Below, piece by piece: positions 17,442 through 26,258 of a DNA stretch of 64,000 nucleotides. Position numbers and translations under genes: made by a program. Source of the stretch: Bradyrhizobium tropiciagri (GTDB taxonomy: Bacteria; Pseudomonadota; Alphaproteobacteria; Rhizobiales; Xanthobacteraceae). The notes beneath the pieces were generated by a model. It did no database searches and was not told the DNA's origin. It worked only from the letters and a program-made list of their open reading frames with translations. The stretch spans positions 682,001-746,000 of the forward strand of contig NZ_JAFCKF010000005.1 of the NCBI RefSeq assembly GCF_018130545.1, given 5' to 3'. Within the stretch, counting starts at the first letter, position 1. The number at the start of each line of letters is the position of its first letter.

Positions 17442-18752
17442 TCAACGCGAGGCCCGCCCGGCGGCCGCATTGGCGTTGACGCCGGAGGCCTGTGAGGTCG
17501 GCCGTTCCACGGTTGCGCTGGCGCGTGGTGCGCGGCTCTGCGAGGAGGCCTTCTTGGGGAACAGCGCCTCATAGGCCGCGAGCAGCTTCGGCTCCTCATG
17601 TGTCCAGGACAATGCGCGCTCGACGCGGCTGCGGCCGAACGCACCCATCGTCTGACGCAGCGAGGGATCGTCGATCAACGTAATGATCTTGCTGGCAAAA
17701 TCCTGCGGATCGTTCTTCGCCGCATAGAGCGAGGCATCGAGCGCGGAACGGCGGCCCTCGCGAACGTCGAACTGCACGATCGGCCGTCCGAGCGCCATGT
17801 ACTCCATGATCTTGTTCATGGTGGAGATGTCGTTCATCGGCGTGACGCGGTCCGGATTGACGCAGACGTCGGCGGTCGAGAGCATCGTGAACAGCGCGTC
17901 GTCGGCGATTGCGCCGGTGAAGTTCACGTAGTCAGAGAGCTGCATCTCCTCGCACAGCTTGACCACCGCGTGCCACTCCGGCCCGGTGCCGGCGATGTTG
18001 AACTGGATGTCGGTGCGACCGAGGTCGTGCACGATATGGCCGATCGATTGCAGCAGGAGATCGATGCCTTCCGACTGGCCGATGACGCCGACATAGCCGA
18101 TGCTGTAGCGCCGGCCACGGCGCCAGGCCGGATCGGCAGGGCGCGACCGCACGCGGTCGAGATTGGGGCCGGAGCGCACCACGAAAACCCGGTTGGCCGG
18201 CATGCCGCCGCGCGTGATCGCGATCTCGCGATAGGATTCGTTGGTTGCGATCGAGATGCTCGCGGTCTTGAAGGTGAGATATTCGACCAGCCGCAGCAGA
18301 TGCCAGAAGAAGTCCCGGCGGCCGAACTTGGCCTCATAGAGCTCGGGATTGACGTCGTGATGATCGAACACGAAGCGTTTGCCGCCGAGCTTGAACAACA
18401 GGCCGATCAGGAAGATCAAATCGGGCGGATTGCAGCCCTGGATCACGTCGAAGCCATGCTTCCACGCCACCTTGATCGCAAGCCAGGTTTCCCAGAACAG
18501 CGCGACCGGATATTCGATGAGATAGGCGGCGATGCCGCGCGCTTCCACCGGCATCGGATGGCGGTAGATGTGAATGCCCTCGAGACACTCGTAAGCTTCG
18601 TCGTGACCGCGGCCCTTCGGGCAGATCACCGAAACCTGATAGCCCGCCTTGCGCAGCGACGTTGCCTCGCACCACACCCTGCGATCGAAAGGAACCGGAA
18701 GGTTCTCGACGATGATCAGGATCCGCCGCGGTGATGGTTCAGCTCTCGACAT
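17442..18752 (-). CDS. glycosyltransferase family 4
   Basis: From the ATG at 18752 the product has 436 residues. 'ILIIVENLPVPFDRRVW' near the N-terminus, 'FDHHDVNPELYEAKFG' and 'FNIAGTGPEWHAV', then 'TMNKIMEYMALGRPIVQFD' near residues 345-363, match the GT-B GT4 family. The N-terminal block is common in transferases of exopolysaccharide operons. The last 30 residues are Ala/Arg/Ser-rich and likely disordered. The gene leads the minus-strand trio with the AlgD-like dehydrogenase (79 bp downstream), so it may use the nucleotide uronic acid that enzyme makes. Confidence 0.9.
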   Translation of the reverse strand: MSRAEPSPRRILIIVENLPVPFDRRVWCEATSLRKAGYQVSVICPKGRGHDEAYECLEGIHIYRHPMPVEARGIAAYLIEYPVALFWETWLAIKVAWKHGFDVIQGCNPPDLIFLIGLLFKLGGKRFVFDHHDVNPELYEAKFGRRDFFWHLLRLVEYLTFKTASISIATNESYREIAITRGGMPANRVFVVRSGPNLDRVRSRPADPAWRRGRRYSIGYVGVIGQSEGIDLLLQSIGHIVHDLGRTDIQFNIAGTGPEWHAVVKLCEEMQLSDYVNFTGAIADDALFTMLSTADVCVNPDRVTPMNDISTMNKIMEYMALGRPIVQFDVREGRRSALDASLYAAKNDPQDFASKIITLIDDPSLRQTMGAFGRSRVERALSWTHEEPKLLAAYEALFPKKASSQSRAPRASATVERPTSQASGVNANAAAGRASR

Positions 18753-18796
18753 CTGCGATGATCTATACCATTGACCTAACAACATCACAATCTGAC

Positions 18797-18814
18797 TAAC
18801 ATTGGCATTAACAT
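18797..18814. promoter_or_regulatory. paired TAACAT elements in divergent promoter region
   Basis: Two TAACAT copies (18797-18802 and 18809-18814) lie 12 bases apart as direct repeats. They sit in the gap between the minus-strand GT4 operon and the plus-strand glycosidase gene. The spacing is close to one helical turn. They match the recurrent AT-rich element of this cluster. Confidence 0.35.
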
Positions 18815-18815
18815 G

Positions 18816-18871
18816 CGTGACTTGCACTTAGCAATCCCGCCGCCGTGACTTGCACTTAGCAATCCCGCCGC
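18816..18871 (+). repeat. perfect 28-bp tandem duplication
   Basis: Two identical 28-base units (18816-18843 and 18844-18871) beginning CGTGACTTGCACTTAGC abut each other with no mismatch. They lie between the paired TAACAT elements and the start of the glycosidase gene at 18898. Absence of divergence suggests a recent slippage event or selection on the sequence. Confidence 0.9.
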
Positions 18872-18897
18872 GGATGTGACGGCGACGAGACGAGGAC

Positions 18898-20136
18898 ATG
18901 GCAGGCAGAGTGAGGGATTGGGGTCAAAGGGCGTTGATTGCGCTGGTTTTGAGCACGCTGCTGCCGCTGGCCCACAGATGGCCGCTATCGTGGGCGGGTT
19001 CGACCTCGAACGATGCGCTCGTTGCGAGCCGCCTGAACGCGATGATCCCGTCGACGCTGTTCGGCATGACGGTCAACGCGATCGGGCAGTCGCAGCCTTG
19101 GCCCGAGCTCAAATTCGACGGCGTTCGGCTCTGGGGCGCGATCTACTGGGCGCAGATCAACCCGGCGCCTGGCGTCTACAATTGGGCGCGCTTCGACGCC
19201 ATCCTTGCGGCCGCGGAGCGCGAGCACGTCGAGATCGTGCTCAATCTCGCCTTCACGCCGCGATGGGCCGCGTCGGTGAAGGACGCGCCGCCGGCGTTCA
19301 CACCAGGCGCATCCTCGCCGCCGGCGGATCTCGCGTCATGGGATCAATGGGTGCGCGCGGCCGTCACACGCGCCGCCGGCCGCATCAAATACTGGGAAAT
19401 CTGGAACGAGCCGGAAGATCCTAAATATTACTCGGGCGATATCGCCACAATGGTCCAGATGCAGAAGCGGGCCTACGAGATCATCAAGGGCGCCGATCCC
19501 GATCTGATCGTGCTGACGCCGCCGTCCAACGGCACGCCCGACGGATATCGCTGGCAAAAGGCCTTCATGGCGCAAGGCGGCGGGCAATATGCCGATGTGT
19601 TCGCCTTCCACGGCTATACCAGCGAACCCGAAGCGGTGATCGGCATCATCGCGCGCTTCAAGCAGATCCTCGCTGCGCATGATCTTGCGGCACGGCCGAT
19701 CTGGGACACCGAGGCGGGCTGGTCGTCCTATGAAGACAATCCGGACGGGTGTCTGGCGCGGGCCTACATCCTGAAATGGATCAGCGGCGTCGACCGCTTC
19801 TATTGGTACGAGTTTGCCGGCGGCGGCAGCGACTTTGGAAAGCTATGGGATCCGGCGCGCGGGCTGCTTCCGAGCGGAATTGCCTATCGCACGGTTCGGT
19901 CATGGTTGGTCGACGCGAGCGTCGTGGCCGCAGGCAGGACGTCGCCGTCGACCTGGCGGGTCGAGCTTCGCATGCCGGATGGCCGCAACGGCTTGATCCT
20001 GTGGACCACCAAGGGCCGGTCCGTTGATCGGGTCGATCCGCATTTTCACCGTTATCAGGGGCTCGACGGCGGCGAAGGAGCTGTCGCCAATGGTGAGGTC
20101 GAGATCTCGCCGAAACCGGTGCTGTTGCTGGAATGA
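18898..20136 (+). CDS. TIM-barrel glycoside hydrolase (GH39/PslG-like), membrane-anchored or exported
   Basis: The 412-residue protein starts with a basic stretch and a hydrophobic segment (about residues 12-25) that can serve as signal or anchor. The barrel shows 'KYWEIWNEPED' near residue 170, carrying the acid/base Glu of clan GH-A, and 'IWDTEAGW' near residue 270, carrying the nucleophile Glu. The arrangement resembles PslG, a periplasmic endoglycosidase encoded within a polysaccharide cluster and needed for normal polymer handling. Here it probably trims or releases the polymer in the periplasm. It precedes the oxidoreductase-heparinase-GT4 trio by 110 bp. Confidence 0.87.
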   Translation: MAGRVRDWGQRALIALVLSTLLPLAHRWPLSWAGSTSNDALVASRLNAMIPSTLFGMTVNAIGQSQPWPELKFDGVRLWGAIYWAQINPAPGVYNWARFDAILAAAEREHVEIVLNLAFTPRWAASVKDAPPAFTPGASSPPADLASWDQWVRAAVTRAAGRIKYWEIWNEPEDPKYYSGDIATMVQMQKRAYEIIKGADPDLIVLTPPSNGTPDGYRWQKAFMAQGGGQYADVFAFHGYTSEPEAVIGIIARFKQILAAHDLAARPIWDTEAGWSSYEDNPDGCLARAYILKWISGVDRFYWYEFAGGGSDFGKLWDPARGLLPSGIAYRTVRSWLVDASVVAAGRTSPSTWRVELRMPDGRNGLILWTTKGRSVDRVDPHFHRYQGLDGGEGAVANGEVEISPKPVLLLE

Positions 20137-20245
20137 TAACGATGTTAAATCCCGGTCGCGGGATAACTATGTCGATGTTCTTGGCTTCATTGCCGGCGGC
20201 GGGCGCGATACAAGAGCGCTGTTAACGTGAGGCGATTGACCAACT

Positions 20246-22432
20246 GTGAAGCAGATCGCGCAGAACTATAAGAGCGGCGAGCTCAAGCTGATCGATGTGC
20301 CGGCGCCGCGTTGTCGGCCCGGCGGCGTGTTGGTGCGCACGGCGTTCTCGGCGGTGTCGACCGGCACCGAGATGATGAAGTTCACCGAAGGCCGCCTGTC
20401 GCTGCTCGGCAAGGCGCGCGCGCGACCCGATCAAGTCGCCAAGGTGGCGCGCTCGGTCCGCCAGCAGGGCTTGCTTGCGACCTACCAGAAGGTGATGAAC
20501 CGGCTCGATTCCTACACGCCGCTCGGTTACTCACTGTCGGGCACCGTCGTGGAAGTGGGCGAGGGCGTCGCCGGCTTCTCGGTCGGACAGCGGGTCTGCT
20601 GCGGCGGCAATCAATATGCGACCCACGCTGAATACAATTGGGTGCCGGTGAACCTCTGCGTGCCGCTGCCGGACAGCGCCGCGCTCGACCAGGCCGCCTT
20701 CACCACCATCGCCTCGATCGCGCTGCAGGCGATGCGCCAGTCGGAAATCCGTTTCGGCGAGACCGCCTGCGTGATCGGCCTCGGCCTGATTGGGCAGATC
20801 ATGGTGCGCCTGCTGCGCGGCGCCGGCGTCGTGGTCACAGGGCTCGACCGGCTGGAGGCGCGCTGCCGGCAGGCCGAGGCCGCGGGCGCTGCGGCCTGTG
20901 CCGTCGCATCCGACGATGCCGCCGCCTCCTTTCGCGCCCGGATCGATCAGCTGACCGCAGGCAACGGCGTCGATTGCGTGTTCATCACCGCGGGCAGCGA
21001 CGATCCCGAGCTCGCATCGCGTTCGGCCGCGTTGCTGCGCGACCGCGGCCGCATCGTCGATATCGGCAAATGCACGTTGAACCTGCCGTGGAACGAATTC
21101 TACGACAAGGAGCTCGACGTTCGCTTCTCGCGCTCCTACGGCCCCGGCCGCTACGATCCGCTCTACGAGGAGGGCGGCATCGATTATCCGATCGGCCATG
21201 TGCGCTGGACCGAGAAGCGCAACATGGAGGCGATCGTCGCGCTGCTCGCCGACGGGCGGCTGGATTTTTCCTCGCTGATTTCCGAAACGGTGCCGCTGGA
21301 GCAGGCAACATCGGCATTCGAGCGCATGAGCCGGGGCGAAATCGGCCTCGGTATGGTGTTCGCCTATCCGGATGCCGCTCCCCGCACGATGCAGATGACC
21401 TATCGTCCGGCGGTTGCCCTGCGCAGCGGCCGCGTGCGGCTCGGCGTGATCGGCGCGGGCAATTATGCCTCCAGCATGCTGTTGCCGCAGCTCGCCAACG
21501 ACGCGCGCGTCGATCTGGTGGAGGTCGCCACCAACACTGGCCTGAGCGGCGCCACCGCGGTGCGCAAGTTCGGCTTCGCGCGCGCCTCGACGGATGCGGC
21601 CTCGGTGCTCGGCGCCGACGACATCGATGCGGTGTTGATCGCGACGCGCCACGCCTCCCATGCCGGCCTTGCGGTGCAAACGCTGCGCGCCGGCAAGGCG
21701 GTGTTCGTTGAAAAGCCGCTGGCGATCGATGCAGGTTCGCTCAGCCAATTGGAGCAGGTGATCCGCGAAACCGGCAACAACCGGCTGATGGTCGGCTTCA
21801 ACCGCCGCTTCTCGCCGCTGTTGCAGGGCATGCGCGCGGCATTCGCGCCGGCAGGCCCGCAAACCCTGCAATATCGCGTCATCGCCGGCCCGCTGGAGAA
21901 ATCATCCTGGTATCTGCAGGCCGAGAGCGAGGGCAGCCGCTTCGTCGGCGAGGGCGGGCATTTCATCGATGTGTTGTCCTGGTGGCTCGGCGCCGAGCCG
22001 GTGCGTGTCTCCGCGAGTGCCGCGGGCAGGGACGTCGATAATCTCGTCGCCACCTTCGACTTCGCCGACGGCTCGGTTGCGAGCCTCAGCTATCTCACCG
22101 GCGGCGATCCTCGGGTGCCGAAGGAGGCGCTCGAAATATCGGCAAGCACCGGCTTTGCCGCTTTCGACAATTTCGCAGGCTTCGAGGTCTGGTACGCCGG
22201 ACAACGGACGACGAAAAAAGCGAGGCTCGACAAGGGCCAGCGGCCGATGCTGGATGCCTTCATCGCGGCGGTCGCAGCGGGAGCCGCGATGCCGATCGGG
22301 CTCGGATCGCTGCTGGCGACCACCCGCGCAACGCTTGCGGTGCAGGAGAGCGCTGCCGCCGGCATGCCGGTCGATCTGACGCGTGGCGCCGCAGAGCAGG
22401 GCGCCGTGCGCGCCGCGACCGGCGCGAGATGA
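20246..22432 (+). CDS. bi-domain oxidoreductase: zinc-type dehydrogenase fused to Gfo/Idh/MocA
   Basis: This 728-residue fusion has a medium-chain dehydrogenase/reductase half (residues about 1-380, with 'GNQYATHAEY' and the nucleotide-binding 'CVIGLGLIGQI'). A Gfo/Idh/MocA half (about 396-715) starts 'LGVIGAGNYASSML' and carries the 'EKPLAID' motif. The fusion is known from exopolysaccharide loci, almost always beside a heparinase II/III-like gene, as here. It probably oxidises or epimerises a nucleotide sugar or repeat-unit sugar. The real substrate is not established. The GTG start was chosen because it begins the MDR fold. The stop overlaps the next gene by four bases. Confidence 0.9.
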   Translation: MKQIAQNYKSGELKLIDVPAPRCRPGGVLVRTAFSAVSTGTEMMKFTEGRLSLLGKARARPDQVAKVARSVRQQGLLATYQKVMNRLDSYTPLGYSLSGTVVEVGEGVAGFSVGQRVCCGGNQYATHAEYNWVPVNLCVPLPDSAALDQAAFTTIASIALQAMRQSEIRFGETACVIGLGLIGQIMVRLLRGAGVVVTGLDRLEARCRQAEAAGAAACAVASDDAAASFRARIDQLTAGNGVDCVFITAGSDDPELASRSAALLRDRGRIVDIGKCTLNLPWNEFYDKELDVRFSRSYGPGRYDPLYEEGGIDYPIGHVRWTEKRNMEAIVALLADGRLDFSSLISETVPLEQATSAFERMSRGEIGLGMVFAYPDAAPRTMQMTYRPAVALRSGRVRLGVIGAGNYASSMLLPQLANDARVDLVEVATNTGLSGATAVRKFGFARASTDAASVLGADDIDAVLIATRHASHAGLAVQTLRAGKAVFVEKPLAIDAGSLSQLEQVIRETGNNRLMVGFNRRFSPLLQGMRAAFAPAGPQTLQYRVIAGPLEKSSWYLQAESEGSRFVGEGGHFIDVLSWWLGAEPVRVSASAAGRDVDNLVATFDFADGSVASLSYLTGGDPRVPKEALEISASTGFAAFDNFAGFEVWYAGQRTTKKARLDKGQRPMLDAFIAAVAAGAAMPIGLGSLLATTRATLAVQESAAAGMPVDLTRGAAEQGAVRAATGAR

Positions 22433-24435
22433 ATCCGGCCTGGTATCTGCGCAGGCTGCGGCGCATGGAGCCGTCCGAGCTTGCGGGACGGGTGAACGAC
22501 CAAATGCTGCGCCAGCTTTGGCGGATCGCCCCGCCTGATGTCGCGCGGCGTACCGGCACCAGGCTGGCTCCGGGCGCGCGACAGCCGCGGCTGAAGCCGC
22601 TGCCTTCGCCGGATTGCGCGCCGCGGCAAGCTGCCGAGCGGCTGATCGAGTCCGCGAACCGGATCCTCGCGGGACACTGGCGGATTTTTGCCAGAGATCA
22701 TGATGCCCTGGGCGAACGGCCCGACTGGTTCGTCGATGTCCGCAGCGGCAAACGGGCGCCCGCTGGTGCGTACGCGTTTGCGGTTCCCTATCGCGACGAA
22801 GCCGCGGTCGGAAACATCAAATACATCTGGGAGCCGTCGCGTCACCACCATCTCACGGTGCTCGCGTCAGCCTATTACCTGACCTCGGATGAACGCTACG
22901 CCAGCCGCGTGGCGGAGCATCTCACAAGCTGGTGGCGCGAGAATCCGTTTCCGTGCGGCCCACACTGGATCAGCGGCATCGAGCTCGGCGTGCGGCTGAT
23001 CTCCTGGGCCTGGGTACGCCAGCTGTTGCAGGGCTGGCCCGGCGCGCCTGCGCTGTTCGAGGACAACGACCAGTTCCTGACGCAGCTCTATGCACATCAA
23101 TACTGGCTGTCGCAATTTCCGAGTCGTGGCTCGTCCGCCAACAACCACATCATCGCGGAAGCCGCCGGGCAGTTCGTGGCGGCCTGTGTATTTCCCTTTT
23201 TCCGCGACAGCGCGCGCTGGCGCGCGCAATCCGCTGCCACGCTGGCCCATGAGGCCGTTGCGCAAACGCTTGGCTGCGGCAGCAACGCCGAGCTCGCGAC
23301 CGATTATCACGGCTTTGTCCTCGAACTCCTGCTCGCCGCGGCGGTGCAGGGCGAAGCGTCGGGACATCCGCTTGACGATGCGGTCTGGACCACGATGTGC
23401 CGCATGAGCGATGTCATTGCCGCGATGCTCGACGATCGCGCGCATCCGCCGCGTCAGGGCGATGGCGACGACGGCATCGGCCTGCTGCTCGACGATCACG
23501 CCGGCAATCGCTGGCTCGGTCTGCTCGCTACCGGCGCGCGCCTGTTCGGCGATCTGCCATGGTGGCCGTCATTGCCGGAGTCCGATCTGCGCAGCTTTGT
23601 GCTGACCGACGGCATCGCGGCGCGTGCGATCGCGGGGCGGCCGGCGCGCCGTCCGCATGTGCTGGCTGGGGCAGGGCAGGCCTTTCTCGTCGATGCCGAG
23701 CGCGCGGTGTGGTGCCGTTGCGACCACGGCCCGCACGGCTTCGGCCGGATCGCCGCGCATGCCCATGCCGACGCGCTGTCGCTTGAATGCAGGATCGGCG
23801 GGGTCGATGTCCTCGCCGATCCCGGCACCTATTGCTATCACGGCGATCCGCGCTGGCGCGCCTACTTCCGCTCCACGCTGGGCCACAACACGCTTTGTCT
23901 GTTCGCGCGTGACCAATCGGTGTCGGGCGGGCCGTTCCTCTGGACCCGGCATGCACAGAGCCGGCTGATCGCGACGAGCGGCCTGGATGACCGTGATGCA
24001 GACGCGAGCTGGATCGCGGCGCACACGGGATATCAGGACGAAGCCGGTCTCGTGCATCGCCGCTCGGTGCAATTGCAGCGGCAGGCGTCGCGACTCGTCG
24101 TCACCGATATTGTGCTTGGGCATGAAGGACTTGGCGACGAAGGACTTGCGGTGCCGGCGCGCCTCAGCTGGCATCTCGGTTCCGAGGTTGAATGCAAGCT
24201 CGACGGGCGCACGGCGCAACTCGCATGGCCGGGCGGACACGGCGAGCTCGATCTACCCGCCGCGCTGAGCTGGACGTCGTATCGCGGTGACGAGGCCGTG
24301 CCGGCCGGCTGGTATTCGCCGTCGTTCGATCTCAAAGTGCCGGCGACCACGCTGATCGGCTCCGGAACGCTCGCGGCCGGCCAAAGCCTGGTGACGGAGC
24401 TGCGTTGGTCGCGAGACTTAGCGCCCCGATCATGA
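22429..24435 (+). CDS. heparinase II/III family protein (uronate polymer lyase-like)
   Basis: The 668-residue protein has an N-terminal alpha/alpha toroid domain, including 'NNHIIAEAAG' near residue 238. The C-terminal beta domain carries the hallmark 'HAHADALSLE' near residue 443 and 'DPGTYCYHGDPRWRAYFRS'. No clear N-terminal signal peptide is seen, although family members normally act on polymers outside the cytoplasm. Lyases of this fold cleave uronic-acid glycans by beta-elimination. Its presence beside an AlgD-like dehydrogenase supports a uronate-containing polymer. It is coupled by ATGA to both the bi-domain oxidoreductase and the following GT4. Confidence 0.9.
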   Translation: MNPAWYLRRLRRMEPSELAGRVNDQMLRQLWRIAPPDVARRTGTRLAPGARQPRLKPLPSPDCAPRQAAERLIESANRILAGHWRIFARDHDALGERPDWFVDVRSGKRAPAGAYAFAVPYRDEAAVGNIKYIWEPSRHHHLTVLASAYYLTSDERYASRVAEHLTSWWRENPFPCGPHWISGIELGVRLISWAWVRQLLQGWPGAPALFEDNDQFLTQLYAHQYWLSQFPSRGSSANNHIIAEAAGQFVAACVFPFFRDSARWRAQSAATLAHEAVAQTLGCGSNAELATDYHGFVLELLLAAAVQGEASGHPLDDAVWTTMCRMSDVIAAMLDDRAHPPRQGDGDDGIGLLLDDHAGNRWLGLLATGARLFGDLPWWPSLPESDLRSFVLTDGIAARAIAGRPARRPHVLAGAGQAFLVDAERAVWCRCDHGPHGFGRIAAHAHADALSLECRIGGVDVLADPGTYCYHGDPRWRAYFRSTLGHNTLCLFARDQSVSGGPFLWTRHAQSRLIATSGLDDRDADASWIAAHTGYQDEAGLVHRRSVQLQRQASRLVVTDIVLGHEGLGDEGLAVPARLSWHLGSEVECKLDGRTAQLAWPGGHGELDLPAALSWTSYRGDEAVPAGWYSPSFDLKVPATTLIGSGTLAAGQSLVTELRWSRDLAPRS

Positions 24436-25586
24436 GGATCCTGGTTGCTCACAACAGGTATCAGGGCCGCGGCGGCGAGGACGTCGTGTTCGAGGCGGAA
24501 GTCGATCTGCTACGCGGCGCGGGACACAGCGTGGAAACCCTCACGGTCAGCAACGCGGTGATCGATTCGCTCGCCGCGCGGATCGCGACCACGCTGTCGA
24601 TCGCCGACAATGCGGAGGGCAGGCGGGTCATGGCGTATGCGATCGACCGCTTCCGCCCCGATGTCGTCCACGTCCACAATTTCTTCCCGCTGCTGTCGCC
24701 AGCGGTGTTCGATCTCTGCCGGCAAAAGCGCGTGCCCGCGGTGGTGACGCTGCACAATTATCGCACCATCTGTACCGGCGGCATGCTGCTGCGCGACGGC
24801 CGGATCTGCCACAAATGCCTGGATCACGGTCATCTCTGGGGTGTTGCGCATCGCTGCTACCGCGGATCGCTGCCGGGCTCGCTGGCCTCGGCCTACATGA
24901 TCGCGCAGCACCAGCGGCGCGGCACCTGGACGCGTCCCGGCCTGCGCCTGATCGCGCTGACGCAGTTTGCCAAGACCCTGTTCGCGCAAGCCGGCTTCGA
25001 CGCGGACCGGATCGACGTGAAGCCGAACTTCATGGCCGATCCCGGTGCGCCCGATCCGGCCGCGCCGCGTGCCGGATTGCTCTATGTCGGGCGGCTGAGC
25101 CGCGAGAAGGGCGTCGGCGTGCTGCTCCAAGCCGTTGCCGGGGCCGGCGTGCCGTTGCGGATCGTGGGCGAGGGACCCGAGCGCGCCGCGCTCGAGGCGC
25201 GCGCGTCCGGCAATGTGACGTTCCTCGGCGCACTTCCGCGCGAAGACGTGCTGCGGGAAATGGCGAATGCGCAGGCCCTGGTCGTGCCGTCGCTCTGGTA
25301 CGAGGGATTCCCGATGGTCGTGGTCGAGGCCTTTGCGCGCGGCACGCCGGTGATTGCCTCCGCGATCGGCGGACTTGCCGAGGTGGTGACCGCGGGCAAG
25401 ACCGGCGCCTTGGTGTCGCCCGGCGATGCGGCTGCGCTGCGAAGCGGGATCGCCGACACGCTGGGCGCCGCGGATCGTGCTGCTGCCTGGGGACAGGCCG
25501 CGCGGGCCGCCTTTCTCGAGCTTTACGCGCCGGATGAGAATCTCCGGCAGCTCGTGGCGATCTACGCCCGCGCTTCCGCAGCATAG
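24432..25586 (+). CDS. glycosyltransferase family 4
   Basis: Starting at the ATG that overlaps the heparinase stop, the product has 384 residues. 'HNRYQGRGGEDVVFEAE' at the N-terminus is a recognised opening of one GT4 branch. The acceptor half contains 'DVVHVHNFFPLLSP' and 'VVTLHNYRTICTGG', with a CXXC-like pair (ICHKC). The donor half contains 'LYVGRLSREKGV' and the 'PSLWYEGFPMVVVEAFARGTPV' motif holding the E-x7-E pair (quoted loosely). It is the last gene of the region-4 operon, followed by a long AT-rich gap. Confidence 0.92.
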   Translation: MRILVAHNRYQGRGGEDVVFEAEVDLLRGAGHSVETLTVSNAVIDSLAARIATTLSIADNAEGRRVMAYAIDRFRPDVVHVHNFFPLLSPAVFDLCRQKRVPAVVTLHNYRTICTGGMLLRDGRICHKCLDHGHLWGVAHRCYRGSLPGSLASAYMIAQHQRRGTWTRPGLRLIALTQFAKTLFAQAGFDADRIDVKPNFMADPGAPDPAAPRAGLLYVGRLSREKGVGVLLQAVAGAGVPLRIVGEGPERAALEARASGNVTFLGALPREDVLREMANAQALVVPSLWYEGFPMVVVEAFARGTPVIASAIGGLAEVVTAGKTGALVSPGDAAALRSGIADTLGAADRAAAWGQAARAAFLELYAPDENLRQLVAIYARASAA

Positions 25587-26002
25587 CTATCGCGGATGCC
25601 GTTTCGGCCGTGATCGGTACCACGGTGCCGGCTTCGCGTGCCCGCCGCGAGCAAATCGCGGCGAATCTGATGTTAATTTGTTATATCAGGGCCCTGCAGT
25701 CTGATGCCGCATCGACGTTGCCGCACGGGTTGAACTGTCCCGATTCTGCGATTGATTTTCCTGGCTTTCGCGTCTCCGGAGCAGCAACCCGCAACCGGGA
25801 TCTCGCAATAACGCCCGTCGAATCCCGCCCAGTGGTGGAGTTTGACGCTTTTTTGGAGAAGCTCTCACGCGGCGCAGAAATATTTTTTCAGATCAGAAAA
25901 TCGCGCCGAAAGCTGCGCAGCAGCTGCGAAATTCCGCGCTCCGATGCGATCAGGGGACCCGATGAAACCCCGTATAATCACTACCCTTTTTTGCGCCGCG
26001 GC

Positions 26003-26034
26003 TAACATTTGTGGGTGACCAGCGCTGAATGTTA
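26003..26034. promoter_or_regulatory. TAACATT / AATGTTA inverted pair
   Basis: Seven-base inverted arms, TAACATT (26003-26009) and AATGTTA (26028-26034), are separated by 18 bases, placing them about two to two and a half helical turns apart. They lie about 225 bp upstream of the first RTX gene, with a further ATGTTA at 26094. A dimeric regulator could bind here. The regulator is unknown. Confidence 0.35.
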
Positions 26035-26104
26035 TTCGGTATGCGAGATTGCGCTAAGTCTCACAAAAGCCTCAGGGAACCAGATGTTAATAGCGCATTG
26101 CTGA

Positions 26105-26133
26105 TTGACACTCCGGTATTGCGGACTTAACAA
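26105..26133 (+). promoter_or_regulatory. possible sigma-70-type promoter for RTX gene 1
   Basis: TTGACA (26105-26110) matches the -35 consensus exactly. It is followed after 17 bases by TAACAA (26128-26133), a weak -10 match. The position leaves an untranslated leader of about 115 bases. The -10 is poor, so this is a suggestion only. Confidence 0.3.
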
Positions 26134-26258
26134 TGGACTTAACAAGTTCGTAACGTGTGTCCACATTTGAGCTGCGTCGCAACAAACCAGTTGTGATTCA
26201 ACAGCTTAGGTGCGGGCGAGCGGCTTGAATCCTCGTATCCCAAGCAGGGGCTACCTCG

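Larger units (their letters stand above)
25587..26258 (+). other. long AT-rich intergenic region upstream of the RTX genes
   Basis: These 672 bases have visibly lower GC than their surroundings and no convincing gene. They carry four ATGTTA/TAACAT elements (25670, 26003, 26029, 26094), two of them as an inverted pair. A TTGACA hexamer occurs at 26105 and TAAC-rich sequence around 26127-26155. This looks like a large regulatory region controlling the RTX protein genes. Confidence 0.6.

Noticed and set aside
25610-26005. 131-codon plus-strand frame in the gap before the RTX genes
   Set aside because: It lies in AT-rich regulatory-looking DNA with several ATGTTA elements, has no ribosome site and no recognisable domain.
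26127-26142. TTAA-N8-TTAA considered as a CtrA site
   Set aside because: The CtrA full site has a seven-base spacer. Here the spacer is eight, and the sequence is better explained as part of an AT-rich promoter region.
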